From SM1-50 sp964467345 (GTDB taxonomy: Archaea; Thermoplasmatota; E2; DHVEG-1): a DNA stretch of 64,000 nucleotides. Position 1 is the first letter of the stretch; every line of letters starts with the position of its first letter. Position numbers and translations under genes: made by a program. The stretch is from the NCBI GenBank assembly GCA_964467345.1, contig CAYXPY010000001.1, forward strand, positions 147,425 to 211,424, in the 5' to 3' direction. Under the pieces are notes generated by a model. The model saw only the letters and a program-made list of their open reading frames with translations, made no database searches and was not told the DNA's origin. This document shows positions 51,966 to 61,756 of this stretch, piece after piece.

Positions 51966-52967
51966 ATGACAACAGAAAAAAAGAAGAAGGATTCTGCTAA
52001 AAAACTAAAAATCGCGTTGTATTGGGCTGCCAGCTGCGGGGGATGTGAAATCGGCATGCTTGATATCGATGAGAAGATCCTTGATATCACCGCTGCTGCG
52101 GATATCGTTTTTTGGCCTGTTGCCCTAGACACTAAATACAAAGACGTCGAGGCGATGGATGATCACAACATCGATGTCTGTTTTTTCAATGGTGGGATAC
52201 GAACCTCGGAGCATGAGCATCTCGCAAAGCTCCTTAGGAAGAAATCAAAGGTCCTTATCTCATTTGGGGCTTGCGCGGTCAGCGGTGGTGTCCCTGGTCT
52301 GGCGAACCTGTCGAATCGTGAGGGAGTCTTCAAAACCGTTTATCTTGAGAATCCTTCGATTGATAATCCTAAGAACATACTGCCAAAAACCAAATCAAAG
52401 GTAAAAGAAGGAGACCTGACCCTCCCTGAGTTCTATGATACAGTAAAACCCCTTCATCAGGTTGTCGAGGTTGATTATTTCCTCCCGGGTTGCCCGCCTC
52501 CACCCTGGTTGATTATCGATGCATTCAATGCAATCGTGGAAGGCAAACTACCACAAAAAGGCGCTGTTCTGGCACCTCTTAAATCAGTCTGTGATGAGTG
52601 TCGATTCAAACTTTCAGAGAAAAAGATCGACAAGGTCAAACGAATCTACGAACTTGAGAAAATTGAGGAGAAATGCTTCCTTGAACAAAACGTGATATGT
52701 CTCGGACCAGCGACCCGCTCAGGATGCAAAGGCAGATGCATGGAGGGGAACATGCCGTGTACTGGCTGTGGGGGATTACTCCCAAACGCTCTTGATCAAG
52801 GAGGAAGCATGATCTCAGCGCTTGCCTCAATCCTGGGTATCGAGGCGGAACAAGGAGCAAGTGACGAGGAGGTTGACAAACTTCTCGAAGAAATTCGAGA
52901 TATCGTTGGGACGTTTTATAAATACACGTTACCTGCATCGTTGATCAATCGGAAGGTGATGAAATGA
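51966..52967 (+). CDS. mvhG: [NiFe] hydrogenase small subunit, MvhG-like
   Basis: 333 aa. The small subunit passes electrons from the Ni-Fe site through Fe-S clusters. Cysteines for the proximal cluster are in AASCGGCEIG (about 23-32), FGACAVSGG and PGCPPPP. The C-terminal third adds CDECRFK, CLGPATRSGCKGRC and CTGCGG, more clusters as in group 3 hydrogenases. The GGTGACGAA ribosome site supports ATG 51966. It overlaps mvhA by four bases (ATGA). Confidence 0.92.
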   Translation: MTTEKKKKDSAKKLKIALYWAASCGGCEIGMLDIDEKILDITAAADIVFWPVALDTKYKDVEAMDDHNIDVCFFNGGIRTSEHEHLAKLLRKKSKVLISFGACAVSGGVPGLANLSNREGVFKTVYLENPSIDNPKNILPKTKSKVKEGDLTLPEFYDTVKPLHQVVEVDYFLPGCPPPPWLIIDAFNAIVEGKLPQKGAVLAPLKSVCDECRFKLSEKKIDKVKRIYELEKIEEKCFLEQNVICLGPATRSGCKGRCMEGNMPCTGCGGLLPNALDQGGSMISALASILGIEAEQGASDEEVDKLLEEIRDIVGTFYKYTLPASLINRKVMK

Positions 52968-54421
52968 AGACGATCACGATTGACCCGATCACGCGATTAG
53001 AGGGTCATGGGAAAATCAATATCTTCCTTAATGAACAAGGGGATGTCGAAAACGCCTATCTGCAGATCCCAGAACTCCGAGGGTTTGAGAAGTTTTCAGA
53101 GGGGAGACGGGCTGAGGACATGCCGCAGATCACCTCTCGCATCTGTGGTGTCTGCCCGGTTGCTCATCATATCGCTGCTGCAAAGGCATTGGATGCAGCG
53201 TTTCATGTCGAGCCACCAGCAGCAGCAAAGAAGCTTCGAGAGCTGTTGTATTGCGGTTATATCATCTATGACCATATCCTCCATTTCTATTTCCTCGGTG
53301 GTCCTGATTTTGTCGTCGGACCTGAAGCACCAGCTGCAAAAAGGAACATACTGGGTGTCATCGAGAAAGCAGGGCTTGACGTCGCAAAGGATGTCATAAA
53401 ACACCGGGCGTATGGCCAGAAGATCACCGCTATCCTTGGGGGAAAAGCGACTCACCCGGTCTCCGGGTTACCTGGAGGGGTTTCCAAAGGATTGACCCAA
53501 GAGGAAACAAAAGAAATCAAAGACATGGTTACTTCCTGTAACAGGTTTGCGAAGTTCAGCTTGGAGTTATTTGATGACATCGTTTTGAAAAACAAGGAGT
53601 ATGTTGATCTGATACGTTCAGATTCCTACATCCTGAAGACCTACAACATGGGACTTGTCGATAAGAACAACAAGGTCAATTTCTACGACGGGATGATTCG
53701 AGTCACCGACCAGGAGGCATCGGAGGTCGAGAAGTTTGCAGTACACCAATATACTACTCATATCGCAGAGCGGGTCGAAGAATGGAGCTACATGAAATTT
53801 CCCTACCTAAAGGCTGTTGGGTGGCATGGACTGACCGATGGAAAAAAAAGTGGTATCTACCGTGTCGGTCCCCTTGGGAGATTGAACGCGGCAGAGGGCA
53901 TGGCTACCCCACAAGCAGAGAAAGAATACAAACGCATGTACGACATCTTGGGGGGAAAACCAGTCAACTCGACCCTTGCGTTCCATTGGGCTCGCCTCAT
54001 AGAGCTTTTATATGTAACCGAACGGGCGAAAGAACTCATCGAGGACCCCGAGATCACCTCACCACGCATCCGAAATCCGGTAGGTACACCGGGGGCTGGC
54101 TGCGGTGTTGTTGAAGCCGCTCGAGGTACATTAATCCATGAGTACAAACTTGATAAAAACGGACTTGTCCTGAAAGCAAACCTGGTTGTGGCAACGACGA
54201 ACAATGCTGGTGCGATCACCATGTCTGTCCGTGATGCAGCCAAAGGCGTTATTACAAAAGGAAATGTAAACGAAGGCTTGCTTAACAAAGTCGAAATGGC
54301 GTTTCGTGCCTATGACCCTTGTTTTGGGTGCGCGACCCATACTCTACCGGGTGGGATGCCGTTGACAGTCCATATTTACGATCATAAAAAGAGTCTCACG
54401 AGAACTATCTCGCGAACATGA
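52964..54421 (+). CDS. mvhA: [NiFe] hydrogenase large subunit, MvhA-like
   Basis: 485 aa. Nickel-binding motifs are RICGVCP (Cys61 and Cys64) near the N-terminus and DPCFGCATH (Cys453, Cys456) near the C-terminus, with 26 residues after the latter. That tail would be removed after Ni insertion by the protease encoded next. The type is group 3 (F420-non-reducing or heterodisulfide-reductase-linked), inferred from the MvhD gene downstream. It splits or makes H2 and exchanges electrons with ferredoxin and a second partner. Confidence 0.93.
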   Translation: MKTITIDPITRLEGHGKINIFLNEQGDVENAYLQIPELRGFEKFSEGRRAEDMPQITSRICGVCPVAHHIAAAKALDAAFHVEPPAAAKKLRELLYCGYIIYDHILHFYFLGGPDFVVGPEAPAAKRNILGVIEKAGLDVAKDVIKHRAYGQKITAILGGKATHPVSGLPGGVSKGLTQEETKEIKDMVTSCNRFAKFSLELFDDIVLKNKEYVDLIRSDSYILKTYNMGLVDKNNKVNFYDGMIRVTDQEASEVEKFAVHQYTTHIAERVEEWSYMKFPYLKAVGWHGLTDGKKSGIYRVGPLGRLNAAEGMATPQAEKEYKRMYDILGGKPVNSTLAFHWARLIELLYVTERAKELIEDPEITSPRIRNPVGTPGAGCGVVEAARGTLIHEYKLDKNGLVLKANLVVATTNNAGAITMSVRDAAKGVITKGNVNEGLLNKVEMAFRAYDPCFGCATHTLPGGMPLTVHIYDHKKSLTRTISRT

Positions 54422-54430
54422 AGGATGCGT

Positions 54431-54889
54431 ATGAGAACAATCGTGCTTGGTGTTGGGAACCCGATTCTCCAGGATGATGGGGTCGGGCTCCATGTCATCA
54501 ACAAACTCCGAGAACAAGTCAAAGAGACAGAAGTCGCCATCGATATCGCATACACCGGTGGGATGAACTTACTTGACATGATCCGCGGTTTTGACAAAGT
54601 CATCCTTGTCGATGCGATCAAGCAGGAACAACGCAGACCGGGGGAAGTCATTCGTTTTCCCCTTAAAAAATCACCAGCGCTTCATTCCAGCAACCCGCAT
54701 GATGTTTCTCTTTCCGAAGCATTACTTCTTGCGTCTCGTCTTGGGGAAACACAACTTCCCTCGGAGATTGTGGTCATCGGAATCGTTGTGAACAACACCA
54801 CTGAGTTTGGAGAAAACCTCAGCAGAGAAGTTGCTGCCGCAGTCCCGATTGCTGTTTCGTTTGTTCTTAAGGAGTTAAAAAACACGTAG
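54431..54889 (+). CDS. Hydrogenase maturation protease
   Basis: 152 aa, HycI/HyaD-like. Signature GVGNPILQDDGVGLHV at the start and DAIKQEQRRPGEV near 58; the aspartates bind nickel for recognition of the Ni-loaded large subunit. Its substrate is presumably the MvhA tail. ATG 54431 is chosen over 54425, because the AAGG ribosome site is better spaced and family members start right at the nucleotide-fold-like strand. Lies 9 nt after mvhA and 12 nt before mvhD. Confidence 0.9.
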   Translation: MRTIVLGVGNPILQDDGVGLHVINKLREQVKETEVAIDIAYTGGMNLLDMIRGFDKVILVDAIKQEQRRPGEVIRFPLKKSPALHSSNPHDVSLSEALLLASRLGETQLPSEIVVIGIVVNNTTEFGENLSREVAAAVPIAVSFVLKELKNT

Positions 54890-54901
54890 GGGAAGAAAAG
54901 C

Positions 54902-55327
54902 ATGGTAAAAGAATTCGAACCAAACATCCTAGGGTTTCTCTGCAACTGGTGTAGTTACGCTGGAGCAGATTTAGCAGGAACAAGCAGGATGAAGTACCCA
55001 GCGAACCTTAAATCAATACGCGTCATGTGCTCTGGCCGGGTAGACCCCTCATTTGTACTTGAAGCTTTACGAAAAGGAGTCGATGGGGTCCTCATCGCGG
55101 GATGTCATCCAGGCGATTGCCATTATCAATCAGGGAATTATAAGACGAACCGAAGGGTTAAACTACTCAAAAAACTATTAGAGGAACTCGGGATTGATCC
55201 GAGAAGAGTTCGGTTTGAATACGTCTCTGCATCAGAGGGGCAGAAGTTCGCAAGCATTGTTACTGAATTTGTCGCAGAGATAAAAAAACTTGGACCAAAT
55301 CCGCTTATCATACAAAAAGAAAAATAG
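54902..55327 (+). CDS. mvhD: MvhD-like 2Fe-2S electron-transfer subunit
   Basis: 141 aa. Cysteines in LCNWCSYAGAD (15-18), MCSGRVDP and AGCHPGDCHYQ form the 2Fe-2S site of the MvhD/FlpD family, which links hydrogenase or formate dehydrogenase to HdrA for electron bifurcation. No hdr gene is in this window, so HdrABC or another flavoprotein must be encoded elsewhere, or the subunit has a changed partner. Same operon as the hydrogenase. Confidence 0.93.
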   Translation: MVKEFEPNILGFLCNWCSYAGADLAGTSRMKYPANLKSIRVMCSGRVDPSFVLEALRKGVDGVLIAGCHPGDCHYQSGNYKTNRRVKLLKKLLEELGIDPRRVRFEYVSASEGQKFASIVTEFVAEIKKLGPNPLIIQKEK

Positions 55328-55340
55328 GAGGTAGAGAGAA

Positions 55341-55499
55341 ATGGGTGATGAAAAAAAAGGCTCTGTAGAGGAAGCTGCTGAAAAAACCGGGGAAGTGATT
55401 GGAAAGGGAGTGAAAAAAGGATGGGGCGCAGTGAAAGCCTTTGGGAAAGGAGTAAAAGACGGGGTTTCTAAGGAGGAAAAAGAAGAAAAAAAAGAATGA
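55341..55499 (+). CDS. Small amphipathic-repeat protein, 52 aa
   Basis: ATG 55341 to TGA 55499, with a strong AGGAGG ribosome site. The product is built of Lys/Glu and Gly in short repeats (EKTGEVIGKGVKKGWG, then AVKAFGKGVKDGVS) of about 11 residues, as in LEA or YtxH-like amphipathic helices. It lies 13 nt after mvhD and may be co-transcribed with the hydrogenase. Role unknown; a membrane-surface or stress-related function is possible. Confidence 0.6.
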   Translation: MGDEKKGSVEEAAEKTGEVIGKGVKKGWGAVKAFGKGVKDGVSKEEKEEKKE

Positions 55500-55512
55500 T
55501 ACTCCTTCTTTT

Positions 55513-57429
55513 TTAGTGGTTAATCAATTTGGTTTTTACAACATCACTGATGACTCGACCGTCAATGCGATTGCGAGCGATTTTCATTACTTCGCCCATA
55601 ACCCTTTGAAAAGTACAATCAGTTCTCGTAGGATTCGAGCACTTTACGAGGATTTCATCAACGATGCTTGACACGTCTCCAAGGGAAAGAGGCGTTATCT
55701 TTAACTCTGCAAGAGCATCCTGAACAGTCTTGTTTGGGTTATCAATGAGAAACGCAAGGATGCTAGGTAATGCCTCTTTGCTAAATTTATTTTCACTAAG
55801 GAGTGTAAATACTTGATATAGAAACTCGTCAGATAATGACGTTGTATTTTTTCCTTTCCTCTTGAGCGATTTGAGTGTTTCTTCTAATGTTACTGCAACC
55901 AGGGTTGGTTTGACATTCAATGAACTGAGAACCTTGTTGAATACCTTTAATTTTTCAGAGATACTCAATGAAGAAACAAGGGATTGCGGAAGACCAAGAG
56001 CTTGTAATCCTTTTTCAGATTCCCAGAGGGGCTGTGGCATTTTCTTTTTAATTATTTCTAATGATTCCTGAGATATTGGTGTCGGTGGTGTATCTGTATC
56101 AGGATACATTCGGTTCGGTCCCGGTAAAATCCGTTCAAAATCATTTGTCCCATCTGGAAAGACCTGTCTTGTCTCCGATGGAACACCACTGGTAGCCTCT
56201 ACCGCCCGTATCTTTATTTCTTTTATCGCGGTTTTCACGTCATCGGCGCTCCCCCATACAAGGACGAGCGCATCGGTTGGTTTTACATCAAAGAGCTTCT
56301 GTATTGATGCAGTATCCTTCTCAGCCAAACCAAACTGGTGAAAATGAGTAGTAGAGACAATATTAGGCATGACATCAAGACAGGCAATCACCCGTACACG
56401 ACCAGCAATTTCATCGCTGAATGTTTTTCCAGGTTGGGTGGGTATATCAAGAATACCGGCAAAACCACGTAGGGCTATCCCATAGATTTTTCCTTTGTGT
56501 TTCAGGGCTTCTTTGAACCGTTTGCAACGCGAATGCTTCAACAAAGACGTGACGTCTTTTTGTTCGCTTTGAAACGTTTTTTCGGTTATACCACGAAGTC
56601 GTAGCTCATCGCGGATATCAAGAAGTGCTTTCTGTCGACGTGCCTCATGAGCCACAGCCTTGGGGATATACTGAAGCTTGGAGACTCCCTTTAATTCAAT
56701 GCGCGTACTGCCCTTGATACTCACGTTGATATCCTGCCGGACACTTCCAAGGCCACGCCGTACTTTGCCTGTGGAACGGAGCAATCTTCCAAGAAGCTGT
56801 GCAACTTCACCAGCTTCGGTGGGAGTTTCAATGTCAGGGTGGGTGACGACCTCAACAAGAGGGATACTTAATCGGTCTGTTTTAAACACAATCTGATGAC
56901 CTACATCACTGATCTCCCGGCATGCGTCTTCCTCCAAGCCAAGTTGGATCAGACGTATTTTTCTATTTTTATAGGGGACCCATCCTTCAACGCCGACAAT
57001 ACCGGTCCGTTGAAAACCAGTAGGGATGCTTCCGTCAAGATATTGTTTTCTGCTGATGTGAATCTCATCGACAATACTATAATTCAACAATAACGCGATT
57101 TCAAGTGCTATATCAAGAGCCTGATGATTAAGATGGAACGGGGGGGTATCATCCATCTCATAGGTGCACACCGTATCATTGTAGAGTTGATAGACGACGT
57201 TCTTTTTTGTCTTAAACTCCATTAAGGCAGTTCCATCGTACTCACCGAGCTCTGAAAGCGTGGGTCGCATATGTCGTAAAATGACCGCGCTTGGTTTGTC
57301 CTTGTGCAGAACCGCTTGGCAACGGCAAAATAGCTTTTTCTCAGTTAAAAGCTGCTGATGTATCTCTAAACCGCATTGTAAGCCTAACTCTCTGTAGTAG
57401 GCATCTTTCTCTACAAGGTCCTCGGTCAT
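55513..57429 (-). CDS. gatE: Glu-tRNA(Gln) amidotransferase subunit E
   Basis: 638 aa. The archaeal kinase subunit that activates Glu-tRNA(Gln) before amidation; without GlnRS this is the only route to Gln-tRNA. GLEIHQQLLTEKKLFCRC at about 20-37 is the GatB/E signature, followed by the cradle domain, an AspRS-like insert (LPGPNRMYPDTDTPP) and the C-terminal YqeY-like helical tail. The divergent gatD copy starts 148 nt upstream, so the natural partners are adjacent. Confidence 0.95.
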   Translation of the reverse strand: MTEDLVEKDAYYRELGLQCGLEIHQQLLTEKKLFCRCQAVLHKDKPSAVILRHMRPTLSELGEYDGTALMEFKTKKNVVYQLYNDTVCTYEMDDTPPFHLNHQALDIALEIALLLNYSIVDEIHISRKQYLDGSIPTGFQRTGIVGVEGWVPYKNRKIRLIQLGLEEDACREISDVGHQIVFKTDRLSIPLVEVVTHPDIETPTEAGEVAQLLGRLLRSTGKVRRGLGSVRQDINVSIKGSTRIELKGVSKLQYIPKAVAHEARRQKALLDIRDELRLRGITEKTFQSEQKDVTSLLKHSRCKRFKEALKHKGKIYGIALRGFAGILDIPTQPGKTFSDEIAGRVRVIACLDVMPNIVSTTHFHQFGLAEKDTASIQKLFDVKPTDALVLVWGSADDVKTAIKEIKIRAVEATSGVPSETRQVFPDGTNDFERILPGPNRMYPDTDTPPTPISQESLEIIKKKMPQPLWESEKGLQALGLPQSLVSSLSISEKLKVFNKVLSSLNVKPTLVAVTLEETLKSLKRKGKNTTSLSDEFLYQVFTLLSENKFSKEALPSILAFLIDNPNKTVQDALAELKITPLSLGDVSSIVDEILVKCSNPTRTDCTFQRVMGEVMKIARNRIDGRVISDVVKTKLINH

Positions 57430-57576
57430 TCTGGGGGGGTCAAATACGTCTCTTCTATCTAAATATTACGTCTCAAACCAGGGAAAAACTCTTCTTTTGG
57501 TGAAAAAAACCGGTGAGCTATATTTCTTTATAGTCCTTTTCTCTTATGGTTTTTCACTGCAATCTTGGTGAGTAAT

Positions 57577-58965
57577 ATGGCAAATGAAGATATGTACAAA
57601 GGATATAGAGGGGACGCAAAAAAGAAACTCATTGAGCTAGGTATAAAGGTCTGGAGCGATGTGATCATCACCTCGACGAGGGGAACCTTCAGCGGTATCA
57701 TCCTGCCACGAGCAGAAACAGAAGACGATCAACATATCGTCCTGAAACTTCATAATGGGTATAATGTCGGTATTAAAGTTGATTCAATTAAATCTGTCAA
57801 GGAAGTTGGTTATAAAGAAGGTCATTATAAGATTCCTGAATCTGAATTCCCGAAAGATGCGAAAAAACCAAACGTGACCTTGTTTGGGACTGGAGGGACG
57901 ATTGCATCAAGGTTAGATTATCGTACCGGGGCAGTGATCCCTGCGTTTTCCCCGGGAGAGTTGTACGGTGCGGTCCCAGAGCTTGCCGGGATTTGTAATC
58001 TTAAAACAGAGAAATTATACGGTATTTTTAGTGAAAATATGGGACCGGAGCAATATATCACCACAGCCAAAGCCATTGGGCGAGAAATAGAAAGTGGTGT
58101 CGATGGAATCATGATTGGTCATGGGACCGACACGATGCATCACACCGGAGCGATCCTTTCGTTTATGGTGCAGAAGCCACCGGTGCCTATTGTGTTAGTC
58201 GGTTCTCAAAGGTCATCGGATCGGCCATCAAGTGATGCGGCGCTAAACCTCATCAATGCGACACGTACTGCAGCGTATTGCGATATCGCTGAGGTCATGG
58301 TCTGCATGTTTGGACCGACAAGCGATCAATACAACCTGCTTCATCGGGGCACCCGGGTGAGGAAAATGCATAGCAGCTACCGCAGCACGTTCCGAACGAT
58401 CGGGGACATCCCACTTGGGACAGTCACACCAATAGAGTTCCGATACTTCCGTAAGGATTACAATAAGCGCAGAAAAGATAGAGATGTTATCATCGATACC
58501 GCTTTTGAGGAGAAAGTCGCTATTGTCTATTACTATCCTAATATGCTCCCGGACATGATTGAATCACTCATTGACCATAAATATAAGGGGATTGTGATTG
58601 CGGGGACGGGGTTAGGTCATGTGAACAAACCATTGTACGCTCCCTTACAACGGGCAATCGAAGAGGGGATTGCGGTGTATATGACCGTTCAGACATTATG
58701 GGGATATGTCCAGATGTATGTGTACGACACCGGTAGGGATCTGATGAAGATTGGTGTGGTCCCTGCACAGAACATGCTTCCTGAAGTGGCTTATATGAAA
58801 CTCTGCTGGGCTCTTGGACACACCTGTAACTTGGAGGAAGTTAAGAAAATCATGCTTACTCCGATTGCAGGGGAGATAACAGAAAGAGAACCACAAAACG
58901 GGTATATCATCCTGCAGGGGGGCATCCCTGAGGTTGATGGGTTTGTCTCTAAATATATGAGATGA
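57577..58965 (+). CDS. gatD: Glu-tRNA(Gln) amidotransferase subunit D, second copy
   Basis: 462 aa. Same domain plan as the copy at 38721, but closer to gatE. N-terminal barrel (to about 95) and amidase motifs FGTGGTIASRLDYRTGAV, GHGTDTMHHTGA, LVGSQRSSDRPSSDA and RGTRVRK. ATG 57577 has GGTGAG 6 nt upstream; GTG and TTG further up are in frame but lack that site. Because it is divergent from gatE, this is the likely main partner. Both copies keep the catalytic residues. Confidence 0.93.
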   Translation: MANEDMYKGYRGDAKKKLIELGIKVWSDVIITSTRGTFSGIILPRAETEDDQHIVLKLHNGYNVGIKVDSIKSVKEVGYKEGHYKIPESEFPKDAKKPNVTLFGTGGTIASRLDYRTGAVIPAFSPGELYGAVPELAGICNLKTEKLYGIFSENMGPEQYITTAKAIGREIESGVDGIMIGHGTDTMHHTGAILSFMVQKPPVPIVLVGSQRSSDRPSSDAALNLINATRTAAYCDIAEVMVCMFGPTSDQYNLLHRGTRVRKMHSSYRSTFRTIGDIPLGTVTPIEFRYFRKDYNKRRKDRDVIIDTAFEEKVAIVYYYPNMLPDMIESLIDHKYKGIVIAGTGLGHVNKPLYAPLQRAIEEGIAVYMTVQTLWGYVQMYVYDTGRDLMKIGVVPAQNMLPEVAYMKLCWALGHTCNLEEVKKIMLTPIAGEITEREPQNGYIILQGGIPEVDGFVSKYMR

Positions 58966-58990
58966 AAATAAAAGGATGAAGAGCAGGCGT

Positions 58991-59434
58991 TTAGTGTTTC
59001 ACTGGTTCTAGGATCGACAGTACGGTAAAGTTGACGATAATTCTTTTTCCTGCCAAGAGATGATTCAAATCTAAGGTGAATGTCTGGTCATCCATTGCAA
59101 CAATCGTGCCAACAAAAGATTTCCCGGTGGGTGCATCTATCTTGATACGTGAACCAACTTCGAGGGTCACCTCAGTTTTGAACACAGATTTGGGCACCTT
59201 TATCACGAGATCATCGATATGCGGACCAAATGCGTCCTCGGCTTCTAAGGTGACTACCTTTGTCTGTCCTTCGGTCATCTCTTCTAAGGCTTTCTCAACA
59301 GCGGGGAAGAATTTTCCCTCTCCAATGACAAGCTCCATAGGGTTTTGTGCATTGTTCTGATAGCACAGTTCACCGTCTTCAAGTTTGGCTTCGCATATAA
59401 TTTGTACTGTGTCACCTTCTTTAATCGTCTTCAT
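58991..59434 (-). CDS. FKBP-type peptidyl-prolyl isomerase (SlyD-like)
   Basis: 147 aa. FKBP half at 1-60 (GDTVQIICEAKLEDG, LVIGEGKFFPAVEKALEEM), an insert-in-flap domain (about 65-125) and the closing LDLNHLLAGKRIIVNF. It helps proline isomerisation and protein folding; cytoplasmic. No metal-binding His/Cys tail as in E. coli SlyD. ATG start with GAAGGTGA upstream. Confidence 0.88.
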   Translation of the reverse strand: MKTIKEGDTVQIICEAKLEDGELCYQNNAQNPMELVIGEGKFFPAVEKALEEMTEGQTKVVTLEAEDAFGPHIDDLVIKVPKSVFKTEVTLEVGSRIKIDAPTGKSFVGTIVAMDDQTFTLDLNHLLAGKRIIVNFTVLSILEPVKH

Positions 59435-59564
59435 GATTCATCCATCCAAGTTTGTTTCCAACAAACAAAAAAAACACACGATCCAGAGTTGAGGTGCATC
59501 AATTTCATCCGTGGAATAGGTCTTCTTATCGTCTTTCGGTACTTAAATATTTGTTTTGAAACCA

Positions 59565-61640
59565 TCAAAGGGGACATAACCCTGTGGGACATCCGCCCGC
59601 ATAATCTGTTGTTACCACGATTGGCTTGCCAGTGCCAAGATACAGGACCTGTTCGGATTTACTTCCGTACCGGTACACCGTGATTCCTTTGCATTTTAGT
59701 TTCCAAGCAAGAAGGTATATTTCTCGTACATCTTCAAGTGTCGCGTCTTTCGGTATGTTGACGGTCTTACTAACTGCGTTATCAACATGGCGCTGGAAGG
59801 TAGCCTGCATCTGGACATGAAACGTTGGAGGTATATCTAGTGAAGTAACAAAGATTTTCTTCAAATCCGAAGGGAGTTTTAGGTGTTGTATATTCCCTGT
59901 TCTGGAAATCTGATAAATCAATTCATCAGAGTAGAGGTCTCGTCGTATCAATTCTTTTTTGAATGTCTCATTAGTCTCAGGTAACTGTTTTCCGTCCAGT
60001 ACTCTTCGAAGGAATGCTAACGCAAACACCGGTTCGATTCCTGAGGAGCATCCAGCGATAATACTGATTGTGCCAGTAGGTGCGATGGTGACACAGGTCG
60101 CATTGCGCATCGCTGGATAGCGCTTCGCCCAGATGCTGTTTTTGAAATTCGGAAATGATCCACGTTCTTTTCCAAGTTCACCTGATTTTTCTCGTGCTTC
60201 TTTTGCGATGAACTTGATGAGTCGTTCACCAAGGTGTAATGCTTCTTTGCTATCGTACGGGATTTTCAGGAGGAAGAGAAGGTCTGCAAATCCCATGACG
60301 CCCACACCGATCTTTCTGTTTGCTTTTGTAATCGTTTCTGTTTCTTTTAAGGGATAGACATTTGCATCGATGACATTGTCGAGAAAATGGACTGCCAGTC
60401 GGGTGGTTTCTCGTAGTTTTTTCCAGTTGATTTTTCCGTTGTATGTCATCCTTGCTAGATTAATGCTCCCAAGGTTACAGGATTCATATGCCAGGAGTGG
60501 AACCTCGCCGCAGGGGTTTGTCGCCTCAATTGTTCCTATGTCTTTGAGCGGGTGTTTTCTATTTATCTCATCAATGAACAACAGACCAGGGTCCCCGGTG
60601 TCCCAAGCGTTACGTACGATCATCTCAAAGAGGTCTGCTGCGTTGATCTTCTGAATGGTTTTTCCATTCTTTGGGCTACGTAAGAGTACTTTCCCATGGT
60701 GTCGCACTTTTTTCATGAAAGCGTCGGTCATGGCAACAGAGATGTTAAAATTCGTAAGTCTTTTCCCACTTTTCGCAGTCACAAAATCTGGGATATCAGG
60801 ATGTGTACAATGGAGGATTCCGATATTTGCGCCTCGACGTTTTCCACCTTGTTTTATCACATCAGTCGTGCTGTCAAAGATACGCATAAACGAGATTGGT
60901 CCACTGGCGACTCCTTTGGTGCTTTTTACTATCGCTCCTTTTTCCCGCAGATTGCTGAAACTAAAACCGGTTCCTCCACCGGATTGCTGGATCAATGCCA
61001 TGTTTTTCAGGGTGGTGAAGATGCCGTCCAGACTGTCTTCGATCGGGAGGACAAAGCAGGCAGACAGCTGGCCAAGTTTGGTTCCTGCGTTCATGAGGGT
61101 TGGTGAGTTGGGCAGGAACTCCCCATTTCTGAGTGCAGTAAAGAATCGTTCCTCTGTTTTTTTGGGATCCTTTCCATAGAGACGGTCTTGTTCTGCGATT
61201 GCATGTGCGACTCGTTGGAACAGTCGTGTGGGTGTTTCAATAATCTTGCCATCCTCATTTTTTAAAAGGTATCGTTCCTGGAGGACTTTCAGAGCGTTGA
61301 CGTCGAGTTTCAAATCGTCATGTATCTTGAAATAGTGTCGTATTTCACGAGCAATTCCTCGGGATCGTCGATATAAGGAGTATGCTTTGTAGAGACGTTC
61401 TTCTCTTTTTTCAAGGATCTCTTCGACGGTATCTTGGATTTGTTCAATGGTTGGTATGCCTTGATAAAAAGAGGATTGTTTTTCTTCGAGTGATTCAACG
61501 ATCCTCCTGGTAAGTGTTTCTGCCGTCTTTACATTTTTTAGATGTAACGCACGCATTGCTTTTTGTATAGCGATTGTAATTTTTTCAGCATTAAAAGGAA
61601 CGATTTCTCCGGTTCTTTTACGAACATGCGTGATTTTCAT
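59565..61640 (-). CDS. nrdJ: Ribonucleotide reductase, class II (B12-dependent)
   Basis: 691 aa. An N-terminal ATP-cone (RKRTGEIVPFNAEKITIAIQ, 7-26) precedes the catalytic domain, with LSACFVLPIEDSLDG, NPCGEVPLLAYESCNLGS (radical and redox cysteines) and a C-terminal CPTGLCPL tail for re-reduction. It makes deoxynucleotides without oxygen, using adenosylcobalamin. This fits an anaerobe, and the Trx at 10054 may be the reductant. No NrdB-like partner is needed. ATG start. Confidence 0.93.
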   Translation of the reverse strand: MKITHVRKRTGEIVPFNAEKITIAIQKAMRALHLKNVKTAETLTRRIVESLEEKQSSFYQGIPTIEQIQDTVEEILEKREERLYKAYSLYRRSRGIAREIRHYFKIHDDLKLDVNALKVLQERYLLKNEDGKIIETPTRLFQRVAHAIAEQDRLYGKDPKKTEERFFTALRNGEFLPNSPTLMNAGTKLGQLSACFVLPIEDSLDGIFTTLKNMALIQQSGGGTGFSFSNLREKGAIVKSTKGVASGPISFMRIFDSTTDVIKQGGKRRGANIGILHCTHPDIPDFVTAKSGKRLTNFNISVAMTDAFMKKVRHHGKVLLRSPKNGKTIQKINAADLFEMIVRNAWDTGDPGLLFIDEINRKHPLKDIGTIEATNPCGEVPLLAYESCNLGSINLARMTYNGKINWKKLRETTRLAVHFLDNVIDANVYPLKETETITKANRKIGVGVMGFADLLFLLKIPYDSKEALHLGERLIKFIAKEAREKSGELGKERGSFPNFKNSIWAKRYPAMRNATCVTIAPTGTISIIAGCSSGIEPVFALAFLRRVLDGKQLPETNETFKKELIRRDLYSDELIYQISRTGNIQHLKLPSDLKKIFVTSLDIPPTFHVQMQATFQRHVDNAVSKTVNIPKDATLEDVREIYLLAWKLKCKGITVYRYGSKSEQVLYLGTGKPIVVTTDYAGGCPTGLCPL

Positions 61641-61756
61641 GAAATCTAATCATTGTTTCGTTATAAAAACATATATGACCCGGAGTATATGTCTCATCAG
61701 GGCAATACCATAAAAAGAGGATAGTATTTACAAGTAGTGGACGATGAGCTGATCGT

